Of a stretch of 64,000 nucleotides of DNA, positions 7,390-14,362 are shown one piece after another. Under the pieces are notes generated by a model. It saw only the letters and a program-made list of their open reading frames with translations, did not search any database and had not been told where the DNA came from. The DNA is from JAEYZM01 sp943372195. Its GTDB lineage: Bacteria; Bacteroidota; Bacteroidia; Sphingobacteriales; Sphingobacteriaceae. The DNA is taken from positions 1-64,000 of the forward strand of contig CALRXS010000008.1 of assembly GCA_943372195.1 (NCBI GenBank). The letters run 5' to 3'. Position 1 is the first letter of the stretch, and every line of letters starts with the position of its first letter. The translations under genes were made by a program, and so were the position numbers.

Positions 7390-8196
7390 GTCCAACTTCT
7401 CTGCAAATACTGTCACACTATAAATCCCCACCCCAGATTTATTAAAGGCATCGATCTCTTCTTCATTCATAAAGTTGGACAGAATATCATCTGGAAGTGT
7501 AATCACTTTTTCTTTTTGAATCGTGATATTTTTGAATCCCGTTTTTTCGATGATCGATAAGTATTCAGATTTCTGGATGGCGCCAGACACACAGCCTGCG
7601 TACATTTCAGCGGTACCTTTGATTTTTTCTGGTAAGTCACCTACTAAAACAATATCAGAGATACTGAAATGCCCCGATGGTTTTAGTACTCTATAAATTT
7701 CTGAAATTACTTTGTCTTTGTTCGGCACTAAGTTCAATACACAATTGCTGATGACAACGTCTGCGATATTAGAATCTACAGGCATTTGGTCGATGTCGCC
7801 AAAAATAAATTCAACATTATTGAAGTCTAATTTCTTCGCGTTGATGCGAGCTTTCTCGATCATCGCTTCCGTGAAATCGATACCAATTACTTTACCTTCT
7901 TCACCTACTTCTTGACGTGCAACGAAGCAATCGTTACCCGCACCCGATCCTAAGTCAATCACGGTATCACCCTTTTTAATCTTCGCAAATTCCGTCGGCA
8001 ATCCGCAACCTAATCCGAGGTCAGCCTCTTTCACATAACCATCTAATTGCGTATAATCATCGGTCATAATGTTATACACTTTTGTCGAGCATCCACCCGC
8101 ACCACAGCATGATGCAGCATTAGAGTCTCTGTCTTGCAAAGCAATCTCTGCGTACTTCTCACGCACTATTTGCTTTAATGTTGATTCGTTATTCAT
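7387..8196 (-). CDS. arsM: Arsenite S-adenosylmethionine methyltransferase
   Basis: ArsM methylates arsenite with S-adenosylmethionine. The 269-residue protein has the N-terminal Cys cluster CCGAGGC (C30, C31, C36) and DLGLGCGLPTEFA. The AdoMet site VIDLGSGAGNDCFVA is followed by IGIDFTEAMIEKA. The two arsenic-binding catalytic cysteines lie in SNCVLNLVP and AGCVSGA. The C-terminal YSVTVFAEK is normal for the family. It is the second gene of the leftward ars cluster. Its stop codon coincides with the end of repeat A2, and A3 separates it from arsR. Confidence 0.95.
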   Translation of the reverse strand: MNNESTLKQIVREKYAEIALQDRDSNAASCCGAGGCSTKVYNIMTDDYTQLDGYVKEADLGLGCGLPTEFAKIKKGDTVIDLGSGAGNDCFVARQEVGEEGKVIGIDFTEAMIEKARINAKKLDFNNVEFIFGDIDQMPVDSNIADVVISNCVLNLVPNKDKVISEIYRVLKPSGHFSISDIVLVGDLPEKIKGTAEMYAGCVSGAIQKSEYLSIIEKTGFKNITIQKEKVITLPDDILSNFMNEEEIDAFNKSGVGIYSVTVFAEKLD

Positions 8197-8225
8197 TTTA
8201 TTTTTATTTAGTTCCTATTAATAAA

Positions 8226-8340
8226 TTAGTCAATATGTCAATTAGCCAATTAGCCAATTGACGCGTTACATAAAATTCAGTACAAACTTCAAAGTTCGCA
8301 CCCCATTGGCTAATTGGCTTATTGACTCATTGGCTAATTA
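8226..8340. repeat. Period-8 dyad element, copy A3 (core inverted)
   Basis: Left octamers TTAGTCAA, TATGTCAA, TTAGCCAA and TTAGCCAA (8226-8257) lead into the core in the opposite orientation to A1/A2 (TTGACGCG ... CACCCCA). The right octamers TTGGCTAA, TTGGCTTA, TTGACTCA and TTGGCTAA (8306-8337) run directly into the arsR stop codon TTA at 8338-8340. Confidence 0.9.
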
Positions 8341-8673
8341 GCAACAGCTTTCATTACTTCCACGATTTACCTCCAGTGCGAAGCCTCCGAAGAACTGCTC
8401 TAGTTTGGCGAAGTTTTTCCAATTAATACAGTAACACGATTTCGCTCCCGAGATAGTACCTTGCACCAATCCCGCTTTTTTTAATTCCATTAAATGTTGC
8501 GATACCGTTGCTTGCGCCAGTGGTAAGATCTCTACAATCTCCCCGCAGATACAGGTATTCTTCTCTGCTAATATTTTTAATATTTTAATCCGCGCCGGAT
8601 GAGCAATCGCCTTCGCCATGTCGGCTAAAAGTATCTCGTCTTCTTCGAATAAATCTTTCTTATTTAATGCCAT
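8338..8673 (-). CDS. arsR: Arsenic-responsive ArsR/SmtB family repressor
   Basis: The 111-residue winged-helix repressor has the ArsR fold (DMAKAIAHPARIKILKILAE). The arsenite-sensing CIC motif (C41, C43) is in the alpha-3 helix, and the recognition helix is AQATVSQHLMELKKAGLV. Additional Cys residues lie in KSCYC and the C-terminal SNESCC, which could add a metal ligand. It is the first gene of the leftward ars cluster and probably represses it. The promoter at 8704-8740 contains a dyad suited to such a dimer. Confidence 0.93.
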   Translation of the reverse strand: MALNKKDLFEEDEILLADMAKAIAHPARIKILKILAEKNTCICGEIVEILPLAQATVSQHLMELKKAGLVQGTISGAKSCYCINWKNFAKLEQFFGGFALEVNRGSNESCC

Positions 8674-8703
8674 TTCTCTTTTCTATTACCTTGTCTTATT
8701 GTC

Positions 8704-8740
8704 TATCGCAAATATACGATAAGTTTTTTGTTTTAGCAAA
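8704..8740 (-). promoter_or_regulatory. arsR promoter with overlapping operator-like dyad
   Basis: On the minus strand TTTG (8740-8737) and TATATTTG (8716-8709) are 20 bp apart, the Bacteroidota promoter consensus. The -7 box sits inside an inverted repeat, TATCG-8 bp-CGATA (8704-8721). An ArsR dimer bound there would block RNA polymerase; operator identity is inferred from position and symmetry. Confidence 0.65.
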
Positions 8741-8750
8741 AAAACTTTAA

Positions 8751-8894
8751 TTAGCCAATGAGTCAATATGCCAATTAGCCAATGGGATAATTAGCCAATT
8801 AGTCAATTAGCCAATTGACGCGTTACATAAAATTCAGCACGATTTTTAAAGTTCGCACCCCATTGGCTAATTGGCTAATTGACATATTGACTCA
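8751..8894. repeat. Period-8 dyad element, copy A4
   Basis: This copy has eight left octamers in register (8751-8814: TTAGCCAA, TGAGTCAA, TATGCCAA and variants). The inverted core follows (TTGACGCG ... CACCCCA), then right octamers TTGGCTAA, TTGGCTAA, TTGACATA and TTGACTCA (8863-8894). Unlike the other copies it lies between two divergent genes, upstream of both. Confidence 0.9.
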
Positions 8895-8908
8895 TTCTTT
8901 GAAAGTGT

Positions 8909-8916
8909 TATATTTG
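8909..8916 (+). promoter_or_regulatory. TATATTTG promoter box
   Basis: The box matches TAnnTTTG and ends 5 bp before the ATG at 8922, implying a leaderless or nearly leaderless transcript. No matching upstream TTTG at 19-21 bp was found. Confidence 0.4.
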
Positions 8917-8921
8917 ATGCA

Positions 8922-9590
8922 ATGACGATTCTGCAACTTTTGCCCGACGGCGGACCTATTTATCTCGAAACTGACATTAAAGCGATGATAGTCGAGCCCT
9001 ATAACACCCTCTCGGCAGTGCTGTTCATCATGATGTCGGTCTATTGGTACGGGCGCTTAAAAGGTTCTTTTACGAAGTTTAAATTCTTGTCGCTTGCTTT
9101 GTTGTTGCTGACGATTGGTGGGGTAGGCGGATTGATCTATCATGCTTTTAGGTATTCGAGTTATTTCTTGTATATGGACTGGATGCCGATTATGATACTA
9201 TGTATTATGGCGGGTATGTATTTTATGTACAAGGTCATGAAGAATTGGTGGTACACTATCGCTTTTTTTCTTTTTGTATTTATTACCGATAGGGTATTGT
9301 GGGAGATGATACCAGAGCACAACGGACATTTACGAGCTAACGTTAACTACGCCGTACTCGGACTCACAGTATTAATTCCGACGTACTTGATGTTGTTAAA
9401 AATAAAATTTCAGAATTGGCATATCGTGGTAATGGCGATTGTTTCTTTTTGTTTAGCACTATTTTTTAGAATGACTGATCACTGGGCGATATTACCGATG
9501 GGTACGCATTTTTTGTGGCATACGTTTGGGGCGGTGGCAGGGAATTTTATGTTTCTGTTTATATACAGGACTAAATTATTGGAAGAGTAG
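8922..9590 (+). CDS. CREST-type (ceramidase-like) integral membrane hydrolase
   Basis: The 222-residue protein has about seven hydrophobic helices. Polar residues within helices match the CREST superfamily (alkaline ceramidases, PAQR receptors, Per1). EPYNTLSAVLF lies in the first helix region, GLIYHAFRYSS carries an His, YMDWMPI carries the Asp, and the C-terminal helices hold HFLWHTFGAVAGN with the HxxxH pair. In this superfamily these residues coordinate Zn for amide or ester hydrolysis of lipids. The substrate here is unknown. Bacteroidota often make sphingolipids, so a ceramide-type lipid is possible but unproven. It is divergent from arsR across repeat A4. Confidence 0.65.
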   Translation: MTILQLLPDGGPIYLETDIKAMIVEPYNTLSAVLFIMMSVYWYGRLKGSFTKFKFLSLALLLLTIGGVGGLIYHAFRYSSYFLYMDWMPIMILCIMAGMYFMYKVMKNWWYTIAFFLFVFITDRVLWEMIPEHNGHLRANVNYAVLGLTVLIPTYLMLLKIKFQNWHIVVMAIVSFCLALFFRMTDHWAILPMGTHFLWHTFGAVAGNFMFLFIYRTKLLEE

Positions 9591-9600
9591 TGCTGTAAGT

Positions 9601-9685
9601 TTCCACGCAGAGAGCGCAGGGGTATGCAGAGGTCGCTAAAATAGTAATTGCGTTCTCTGCATTACTCAGCGATCTCTGCGTGGAA
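9601..9685. repeat. Period-9 dyad element, copy B2
   Basis: The ends TTCCACGCAGAG (9601-9612) and CTCTGCGTGGAA (9674-9685) are perfect inverted repeats. The arms contain 9-bp units (CGCAGAGAG, CGCAGGGGT, ATGCAGAGG). It lies between two convergent genes, 10 bp from each stop codon, and could act as a two-way hairpin terminator. Confidence 0.85.
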
Positions 9686-9694
9686 CCAGCATCT

Positions 9695-10264
9695 CTAGAT
9701 ACGCAATCTATACGTCCTCCCGTCCTTCCTATCAAACCTTATCACCCCATACTCCGTACTGAAGTATAGCTTGTGAATTAGATCGGCTCGTGTGTTAGTA
9801 GTGTCTTGTACACTGATTTCGTACACGTTGTTGAAGGTATTCGGACTGCGAAGGTATAGTGAGTCGTGATAGATGACACTCGTTGAATCATCCAGATTAA
9901 AATCGTAATTCATAAAGCGTACACGAGTAGAAATTCCGTCTTCGTCTAAACTCTTTTTGATAGAGATGATGAATACTAAACTGCTGTCTTTGTAGCTGGT
10001 GATTTTGGCTTTGCCATAAGCAGGGTAGTATGAGTCGCATTCAACTGCTACGCCTTCTTCTGGAGGTAAATTGCCTATGTATTGTTCGGTTACATTTAAT
10101 GATACAGAATCGCCTGTGTTCAAATCATACACCATGCTTTGTCCGTATAAATAATGCAACAATTTCTCTTGCTCGGGCGTAAAGCTATCATACGTCTTTG
10201 TTGGTGCACAACATGACGCGTACGTAAGTACAATAAAAATGAAATAGCCTAATTTTCTTAACAT
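9695..10264 (-). CDS. Hypothetical lipoprotein
   Basis: A signal peptide with lipobox (FIVLTYASC) predicts a 189-residue lipoprotein when started at the ATG at 10264. An upstream TTG at 10285 would put seven residues before it. The mature part is acidic and polar with no domain I recognise. Its end, YGVIRFDRKDGRTYRL, is a motif common at the end of small Bacteroidota lipoproteins of unknown role. It lies downstream of, and in the same direction as, the TonB-dependent receptor, but a terminator separates them. Confidence 0.6.
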   Translation of the reverse strand: MLRKLGYFIFIVLTYASCCAPTKTYDSFTPEQEKLLHYLYGQSMVYDLNTGDSVSLNVTEQYIGNLPPEEGVAVECDSYYPAYGKAKITSYKDSSLVFIISIKKSLDEDGISTRVRFMNYDFNLDDSTSVIYHDSLYLRSPNTFNNVYEISVQDTTNTRADLIHKLYFSTEYGVIRFDRKDGRTYRLRI

Positions 10265-10330
10265 CCGTTTTAATAGATATAACAAAGCTAAATATTATTT
10301 ATCATAATGTTATTAAAATCAAGCAATTAA

Positions 10331-10360
10331 AAATAAAAAAAGCCCTACGGAAGGGCTTTT
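10331..10360 (-). terminator. Terminator after the TonB-dependent receptor gene
   Basis: An 8-bp stem (AAAGCCCT at 10339-10346, AGGGCTTT at 10352-10359) has a 5-nt loop. On the minus strand it is followed by a T run (A run at 10331-10340 on the plus strand). It lies 50 bp beyond the stop codon at 10409. Confidence 0.85.
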
Positions 10361-10408
10361 AGATAGTAAATAATTCAGTTTTAGCTGAAAAATGCTGTTT
10401 TTATATGC

Positions 10409-12730
10409 TTAGAAAGCTAAACTCACACCTAATGTCGGTATGAATGGTAATTGATATCTGATGTCATTACTGATTCTGTCGAAGTAGAATAAGTTATTAC
10501 GATTGTAAATATTCGTTGCACCTAATGTTGCTTCTAACTTCGTGAATTCGTTGAACTCCCAGAACTTCTTAATGCTAATGTCCATACGGTGATACCAAGG
10601 TAATCGTCCTTTGTTCAAGTCTGCATAGATCACGCCTAAGTCTCCATTCTGTTGAGTATAGTCATCGTAAATTCCTTCGAATTGAATTTTCTCGTAGAAG
10701 CCTTGTGTTTGTGTGAATGGAAATCCTGATCCTAAATTCCAACGTGCATCAAACTCCCAACTTGAATTCTTGCCGAATTTATATGCGGTAACAATGTTCA
10801 TGTTATGACGACGATCGAAATGCGGATTGTAAGATCTTCTTCCATCGTATCTGTCAACAAATCCGAGTGAATAGGTTGTCCAGATGTACAAGTTTTTATG
10901 ATCATACTTCAATGCAAAATCAATACCTTTTGCCACACCATCTTCGATGATATAATCTTCGCGTTGATACTCTGGCTTGTCTTGATTTTCTTCGGTATTC
11001 GCATAAATTTTATCGCGGTTGATATTCGTCAACTGATCAAAACTTTTAATGTAAGTCTCTACGTTTAAGTTGAAATGTTTGAAGAGATCAAATTCGAATC
11101 CCGCTACTAAATGTCTAGCTTTTTGTAATGCGGATGTCACTTCGTCGCCTCTGAAAGTGCTCGGTAAATCATCTGGACCCGATAAGAATCCTGAGAATAA
11201 ATTCACCACATCTCTATCAGATGTTGCACTCAATAAATTTTGTGAGTAGTAACCACCTGCTGCTTTGAAACGCACGTTTTCTGAAATCACATACTTTGTT
11301 GCAAACCTTGGTTCTATTGATAGTTCAGCCAATGATGCATAGTAGTGGAAACGAATACTTGGTTCTAAGATTAAACGATTTTTAATGTATTTGTATTTGA
11401 AATAACTCGCAATTTCTGTTGTGAATTGTTGTTGTTGAATTAAGATATTCGCCGGACTTTGAAACTGATAATCTGTTTTGAAACCTAACATTTCTAAGCC
11501 GTATTTCAATTCATCTTTACCATAGAAATAAGTAAAATTTAATCCGGTGTTGAAACCATTTATTTCTGATGTTCTATCTTTCGCATTTAATTGCGGTTGT
11601 CTGATGCTATAGCTTGAGTATGCAAAAGTACCATCAATTAATACGGATGATGCTTCTGGTACAATGACGAATGTACCTCCAGCTCCAGCACTATTCCAGC
11701 TTAAGCTTGCAGGCACTTTGAAGTTCACTTGATCGGTAAAATTAAATCCGAATAAACTTACCTTACTACCGTTCGTACCATTGAATGAAACCTTACCATA
11801 TAAATCTGTAAAGTTATACGGAAGTCCCTCATCATCTACATAGCTATAAATACTTCTCGATGTTTTTTCTAAGTATGATGTTCTACCTGAAATAACAAAT
11901 GAACTTGTTGATTTTCCTTCTTCGTATTTTTTCAACGGACCTTCTAAAATTAATTTAGAAGTGAAAGGGTTACTAGAAACTTTACCTGCTAATCTTTTCT
12001 TATTTCCGTCTTTAGTAGTTACATCCATAATAGCCGAAATACGACCACCGTATTCAGCACCGAAGCCACCTGTATATACCTCAACGTTTCTGATGATATC
12101 TGTTTCAAATACTGAATACAATCCGATTGAGTGAAAAGGATTATAGATCACCATACCATCTAACAATACTTTATTTTGAATCGGCGCACCACCTCTGATA
12201 TATAACTGTCCGCCTTGGTCACCCGTAAACACCACCCCCGGCAACACCTGTAAATACTGGGCTAAATCGGGTTCACCACCTACTGATGGAATTTGTGTGA
12301 TTTGTTTCGGAGTAACTTTTACAGCAGAAACTTTAGTCTCTGTTTTTGCTTCTGTTTTATCGGCCGTAATTTCTACGTCTTTGATGTTAACCGATTTTTG
12401 ATTCAGATATAAATTCTGCAAAAATCTTTGTCCGGCTACAATTTTAATCTTCACCTTCACCGTATCATAACCGATACCTGTACTGATCACTGTATAGTTG
12501 CCAGCTTTTAACTTTGTTAAAGCATAGAAACCATTGATGTCTGTAGAGACACCTAGGGTAGTACCTTCGATAAATACATTGGTGAAAATAATAGGTTCGC
12601 CTGTTTTTTTATCATACACGAATCCTCTGATTTCTCCGTCGGTATTGGTACTTTTTTGTGCGAATAGGGTACTGTTAATTCCAATCAATAAACTTGCTAA
12701 TAGCAAGATGCTTTTCATAAATTTTTTCAT
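10409..12730 (-). CDS. TonB-dependent outer-membrane receptor with carboxypeptidase-regulatory-like domain
   Basis: The 773-residue protein has a signal peptide (to about residue 25). A carboxypeptidase-like regulatory domain follows (~33-115: GEIRGFVYDKKTGEPI, NVFIEGTTLGVSTDINGFY). The plug domain (~150-245) carries QYLQVLPGVVFTG, GQLYIRGGAPIQN and GFGAEYGGRISAIMDV. The rest is a beta barrel ending in LGVSLAF, with a terminal Phe. Such receptors import a ligand using TonB energy. No SusD partner is adjacent, so a SusC role is unlikely; the ligand is unknown. The gene starts 27 bp after pyrB ends and may be read through from pyrR-pyrB, although its function is unrelated. Confidence 0.88.
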   Translation of the reverse strand: MKKFMKSILLLASLLIGINSTLFAQKSTNTDGEIRGFVYDKKTGEPIIFTNVFIEGTTLGVSTDINGFYALTKLKAGNYTVISTGIGYDTVKVKIKIVAGQRFLQNLYLNQKSVNIKDVEITADKTEAKTETKVSAVKVTPKQITQIPSVGGEPDLAQYLQVLPGVVFTGDQGGQLYIRGGAPIQNKVLLDGMVIYNPFHSIGLYSVFETDIIRNVEVYTGGFGAEYGGRISAIMDVTTKDGNKKRLAGKVSSNPFTSKLILEGPLKKYEEGKSTSSFVISGRTSYLEKTSRSIYSYVDDEGLPYNFTDLYGKVSFNGTNGSKVSLFGFNFTDQVNFKVPASLSWNSAGAGGTFVIVPEASSVLIDGTFAYSSYSIRQPQLNAKDRTSEINGFNTGLNFTYFYGKDELKYGLEMLGFKTDYQFQSPANILIQQQQFTTEIASYFKYKYIKNRLILEPSIRFHYYASLAELSIEPRFATKYVISENVRFKAAGGYYSQNLLSATSDRDVVNLFSGFLSGPDDLPSTFRGDEVTSALQKARHLVAGFEFDLFKHFNLNVETYIKSFDQLTNINRDKIYANTEENQDKPEYQREDYIIEDGVAKGIDFALKYDHKNLYIWTTYSLGFVDRYDGRRSYNPHFDRRHNMNIVTAYKFGKNSSWEFDARWNLGSGFPFTQTQGFYEKIQFEGIYDDYTQQNGDLGVIYADLNKGRLPWYHRMDISIKKFWEFNEFTKLEATLGATNIYNRNNLFYFDRISNDIRYQLPFIPTLGVSLAF

Positions 12731-12757
12731 AAAACGAGATGCAATATAATAAAAAAC

Positions 12758-13684
12758 TTATGACTTAGCGCCAGCGAGTAAATATAAAACGGCCATACGA
12801 GTAGCCACTCCATTTTCTACTTGGTCTAAGATGATAGATTGTTTGGAGTCAGCAACATCCGAAGTAATCTCAACCCCTCTATTTATTGGGCCGGGATGCA
12901 TGATGGTGATTTCTTTTTTCAAGGAGTTCAGCAAAGTTTTATCTAAGCCGTACAACATCGCATATTCTCTTAGTGAAGGGAAATATTTAATGTCTTGGCG
13001 TTCTAATTGTATGCGCAACATGTTCGCCACGTCGCACCATTCTAAAGCTTTACGAAGATCTAATTCTACTTTCACACCTAGGCTTTCGATATGCTTCGGA
13101 ATTAAAGTTATTGGTCCGCATACTTTCACTTCAGCACCCAATAATTTTAAGCAGAGAATATTTGACAATGCCACACGAGAGTGTAAGATGTCACCAACGA
13201 TGACAATTTTTTTGCCTGCAACATCCCCATACTTTTCGCGAATAGAGTAGGCATCGAGTAGGGCTTGAGTAGGGTGTTCGTGAGCGCCATCGCCAGCGTT
13301 TACTATTTGAGCTTTTACGTGTTTGGCAAGGAACTGCGCAGCACCCGGGTAGGGGTGACGCATTACGACCATATCAACTTTCATTGCGAGAATATTGTTG
13401 ACGGTGTCGATCAATGTTTCGCCTTTGCTAACAGAAGAAGAGGAAGCGGCGAAGTTAATGGTATCGGCCGATAATCTTTTTTGTGCTAGTTCGAATGAGA
13501 GTTTGGTGCGGGTAGAGTTTTCGAAAAATATATTTGCAATGGTGGTATCGCGAAGAGATGGAACTTTTTTAATGGGTCTGTTGATGATGCTTTTGAAATT
13601 ATCAGCAGTCTCAAAAATTAATTGAACATCTTTTTCTTTTAAGCCTTTGATACCGAGTAAGTGATTAACACTTAATTGTTGCAT
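12758..13684 (-). CDS. pyrB: Aspartate carbamoyltransferase, catalytic subunit
   Basis: PyrB joins carbamoyl phosphate and aspartate in the second step of pyrimidine synthesis. The 308-residue length is typical. The carbamoyl-phosphate loop FFENSTRTKLSFELA, VVMRHPYPGAAQFLA, GDGAHEHPTQALLDAYSI and MHPGPINRGVEI are all present. It follows pyrR by 11 bp in the same direction, as in many pyr operons. No pyrI regulatory subunit is seen nearby, suggesting an unregulated trimer (inference). Confidence 0.96.
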   Translation of the reverse strand: MQQLSVNHLLGIKGLKEKDVQLIFETADNFKSIINRPIKKVPSLRDTTIANIFFENSTRTKLSFELAQKRLSADTINFAASSSSVSKGETLIDTVNNILAMKVDMVVMRHPYPGAAQFLAKHVKAQIVNAGDGAHEHPTQALLDAYSIREKYGDVAGKKIVIVGDILHSRVALSNILCLKLLGAEVKVCGPITLIPKHIESLGVKVELDLRKALEWCDVANMLRIQLERQDIKYFPSLREYAMLYGLDKTLLNSLKKEITIMHPGPINRGVEITSDVADSKQSIILDQVENGVATRMAVLYLLAGAKS

Positions 13685-13695
13685 AATAGTATTTT

Positions 13696-14244
13696 TTATT
13701 TTTTGTAATCTTCTAATAAAACCACTTCGTCTTTACCTTCTGTTTCTTTCCATTTCACTAAAACTTTTTCAGAAGAGATGGAGTCTACTTGAATGCCGAT
13801 ATAATCGGGTTCAATAGGGAGGTGGCGAGTATATCTACGATCAACGAGCACGAGTAATTCTACTTTCGACGGACGACCGAATGCTAGCATAGCATCCATA
13901 CCTGCTCGTATAGTACGGCCAGTGTATAGTACGTCGTCGATTAAAATCACTTTTTTATTTTCGATGATAAAGTCGATGCTTGTTGAGTTAGCGATTAATA
14001 ATTTATCGTTATGTCGAAAATCATCTCTAAAAAATGTTACGTCGAGGTAACCGAGTTTAATTTTCTTTTTAGTGAGCAGCTTGCTTAATTCTTCGTGTAC
14101 ACGTTTAGCCAAGAAGGTTCCACGTGGCTGAAGGCCAATTAAAACAGAGTCGCTAAAATCATTATGATTTTCAATTAATTGATGGCAAAGGCGTTTGATG
14201 GTGATATCAAATTTCGGACTACCCAGTATAGTACCTTGCTTCAT
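13696..14244 (-). CDS. pyrR: PyrR-type bifunctional regulator / uracil phosphoribosyltransferase
   Basis: PyrR is a phosphoribosyltransferase-fold protein which in Gram-positives binds pyr mRNA and also salvages uracil. The PRPP-binding signature VILIDDVLYTGRTIRAGMD and VLIGLQPRGTFLAKR are clear. I use the ATG at 14244 (182 residues); a TTG six codons upstream is less likely because PyrR proteins begin close to this point. The neighbour pyrB fits the role. Whether it regulates by attenuation here is unknown, and I saw no PyrR RNA-binding structure upstream. Confidence 0.9.
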   Translation of the reverse strand: MKQGTILGSPKFDITIKRLCHQLIENHNDFSDSVLIGLQPRGTFLAKRVHEELSKLLTKKKIKLGYLDVTFFRDDFRHNDKLLIANSTSIDFIIENKKVILIDDVLYTGRTIRAGMDAMLAFGRPSKVELLVLVDRRYTRHLPIEPDYIGIQVDSISSEKVLVKWKETEGKDEVVLLEDYKK

Positions 14245-14280
14245 GAGTGATTGATTTCTCAAATATAGAAATATTTGTCT

Positions 14281-14317
14281 AAAAAAAAGAGTCCCGCTAA
14301 TTTCTTAACGGGACTCT
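14281..14317 (-). terminator. Terminator after rpsA
   Basis: The stem AGAGTCCCG (14288-14296) pairs with CGGGACTCT (14309-14317). On the minus strand it is followed by eight or more T. It lies between the rpsA stop (14360) and the pyrR start. Confidence 0.9.
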
Positions 14318-14327
14318 CCTTATTTCA

Positions 14328-14362
14328 TTGGCTAATTGGCTTATTGACCAATTGGCTAATTA
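14328..14362. repeat. Period-8 single arm, A5
   Basis: Four octamers in register (TTGGCTAA, TTGGCTTA, TTGACCAA, TTGGCTAA; 14328-14359) run directly into the rpsA stop codon TTA at 14360-14362. This is the same junction as A2/arsM and A3/arsR. There is no core or opposite arm; the rpsA terminator occupies that side. Confidence 0.85.

Noticed and set aside
5503..8894. ars cluster as a composite transposon bounded by the A elements
   Set aside because: No transposase, and copies occur at every junction rather than only at the ends; also an arm at rpsA.
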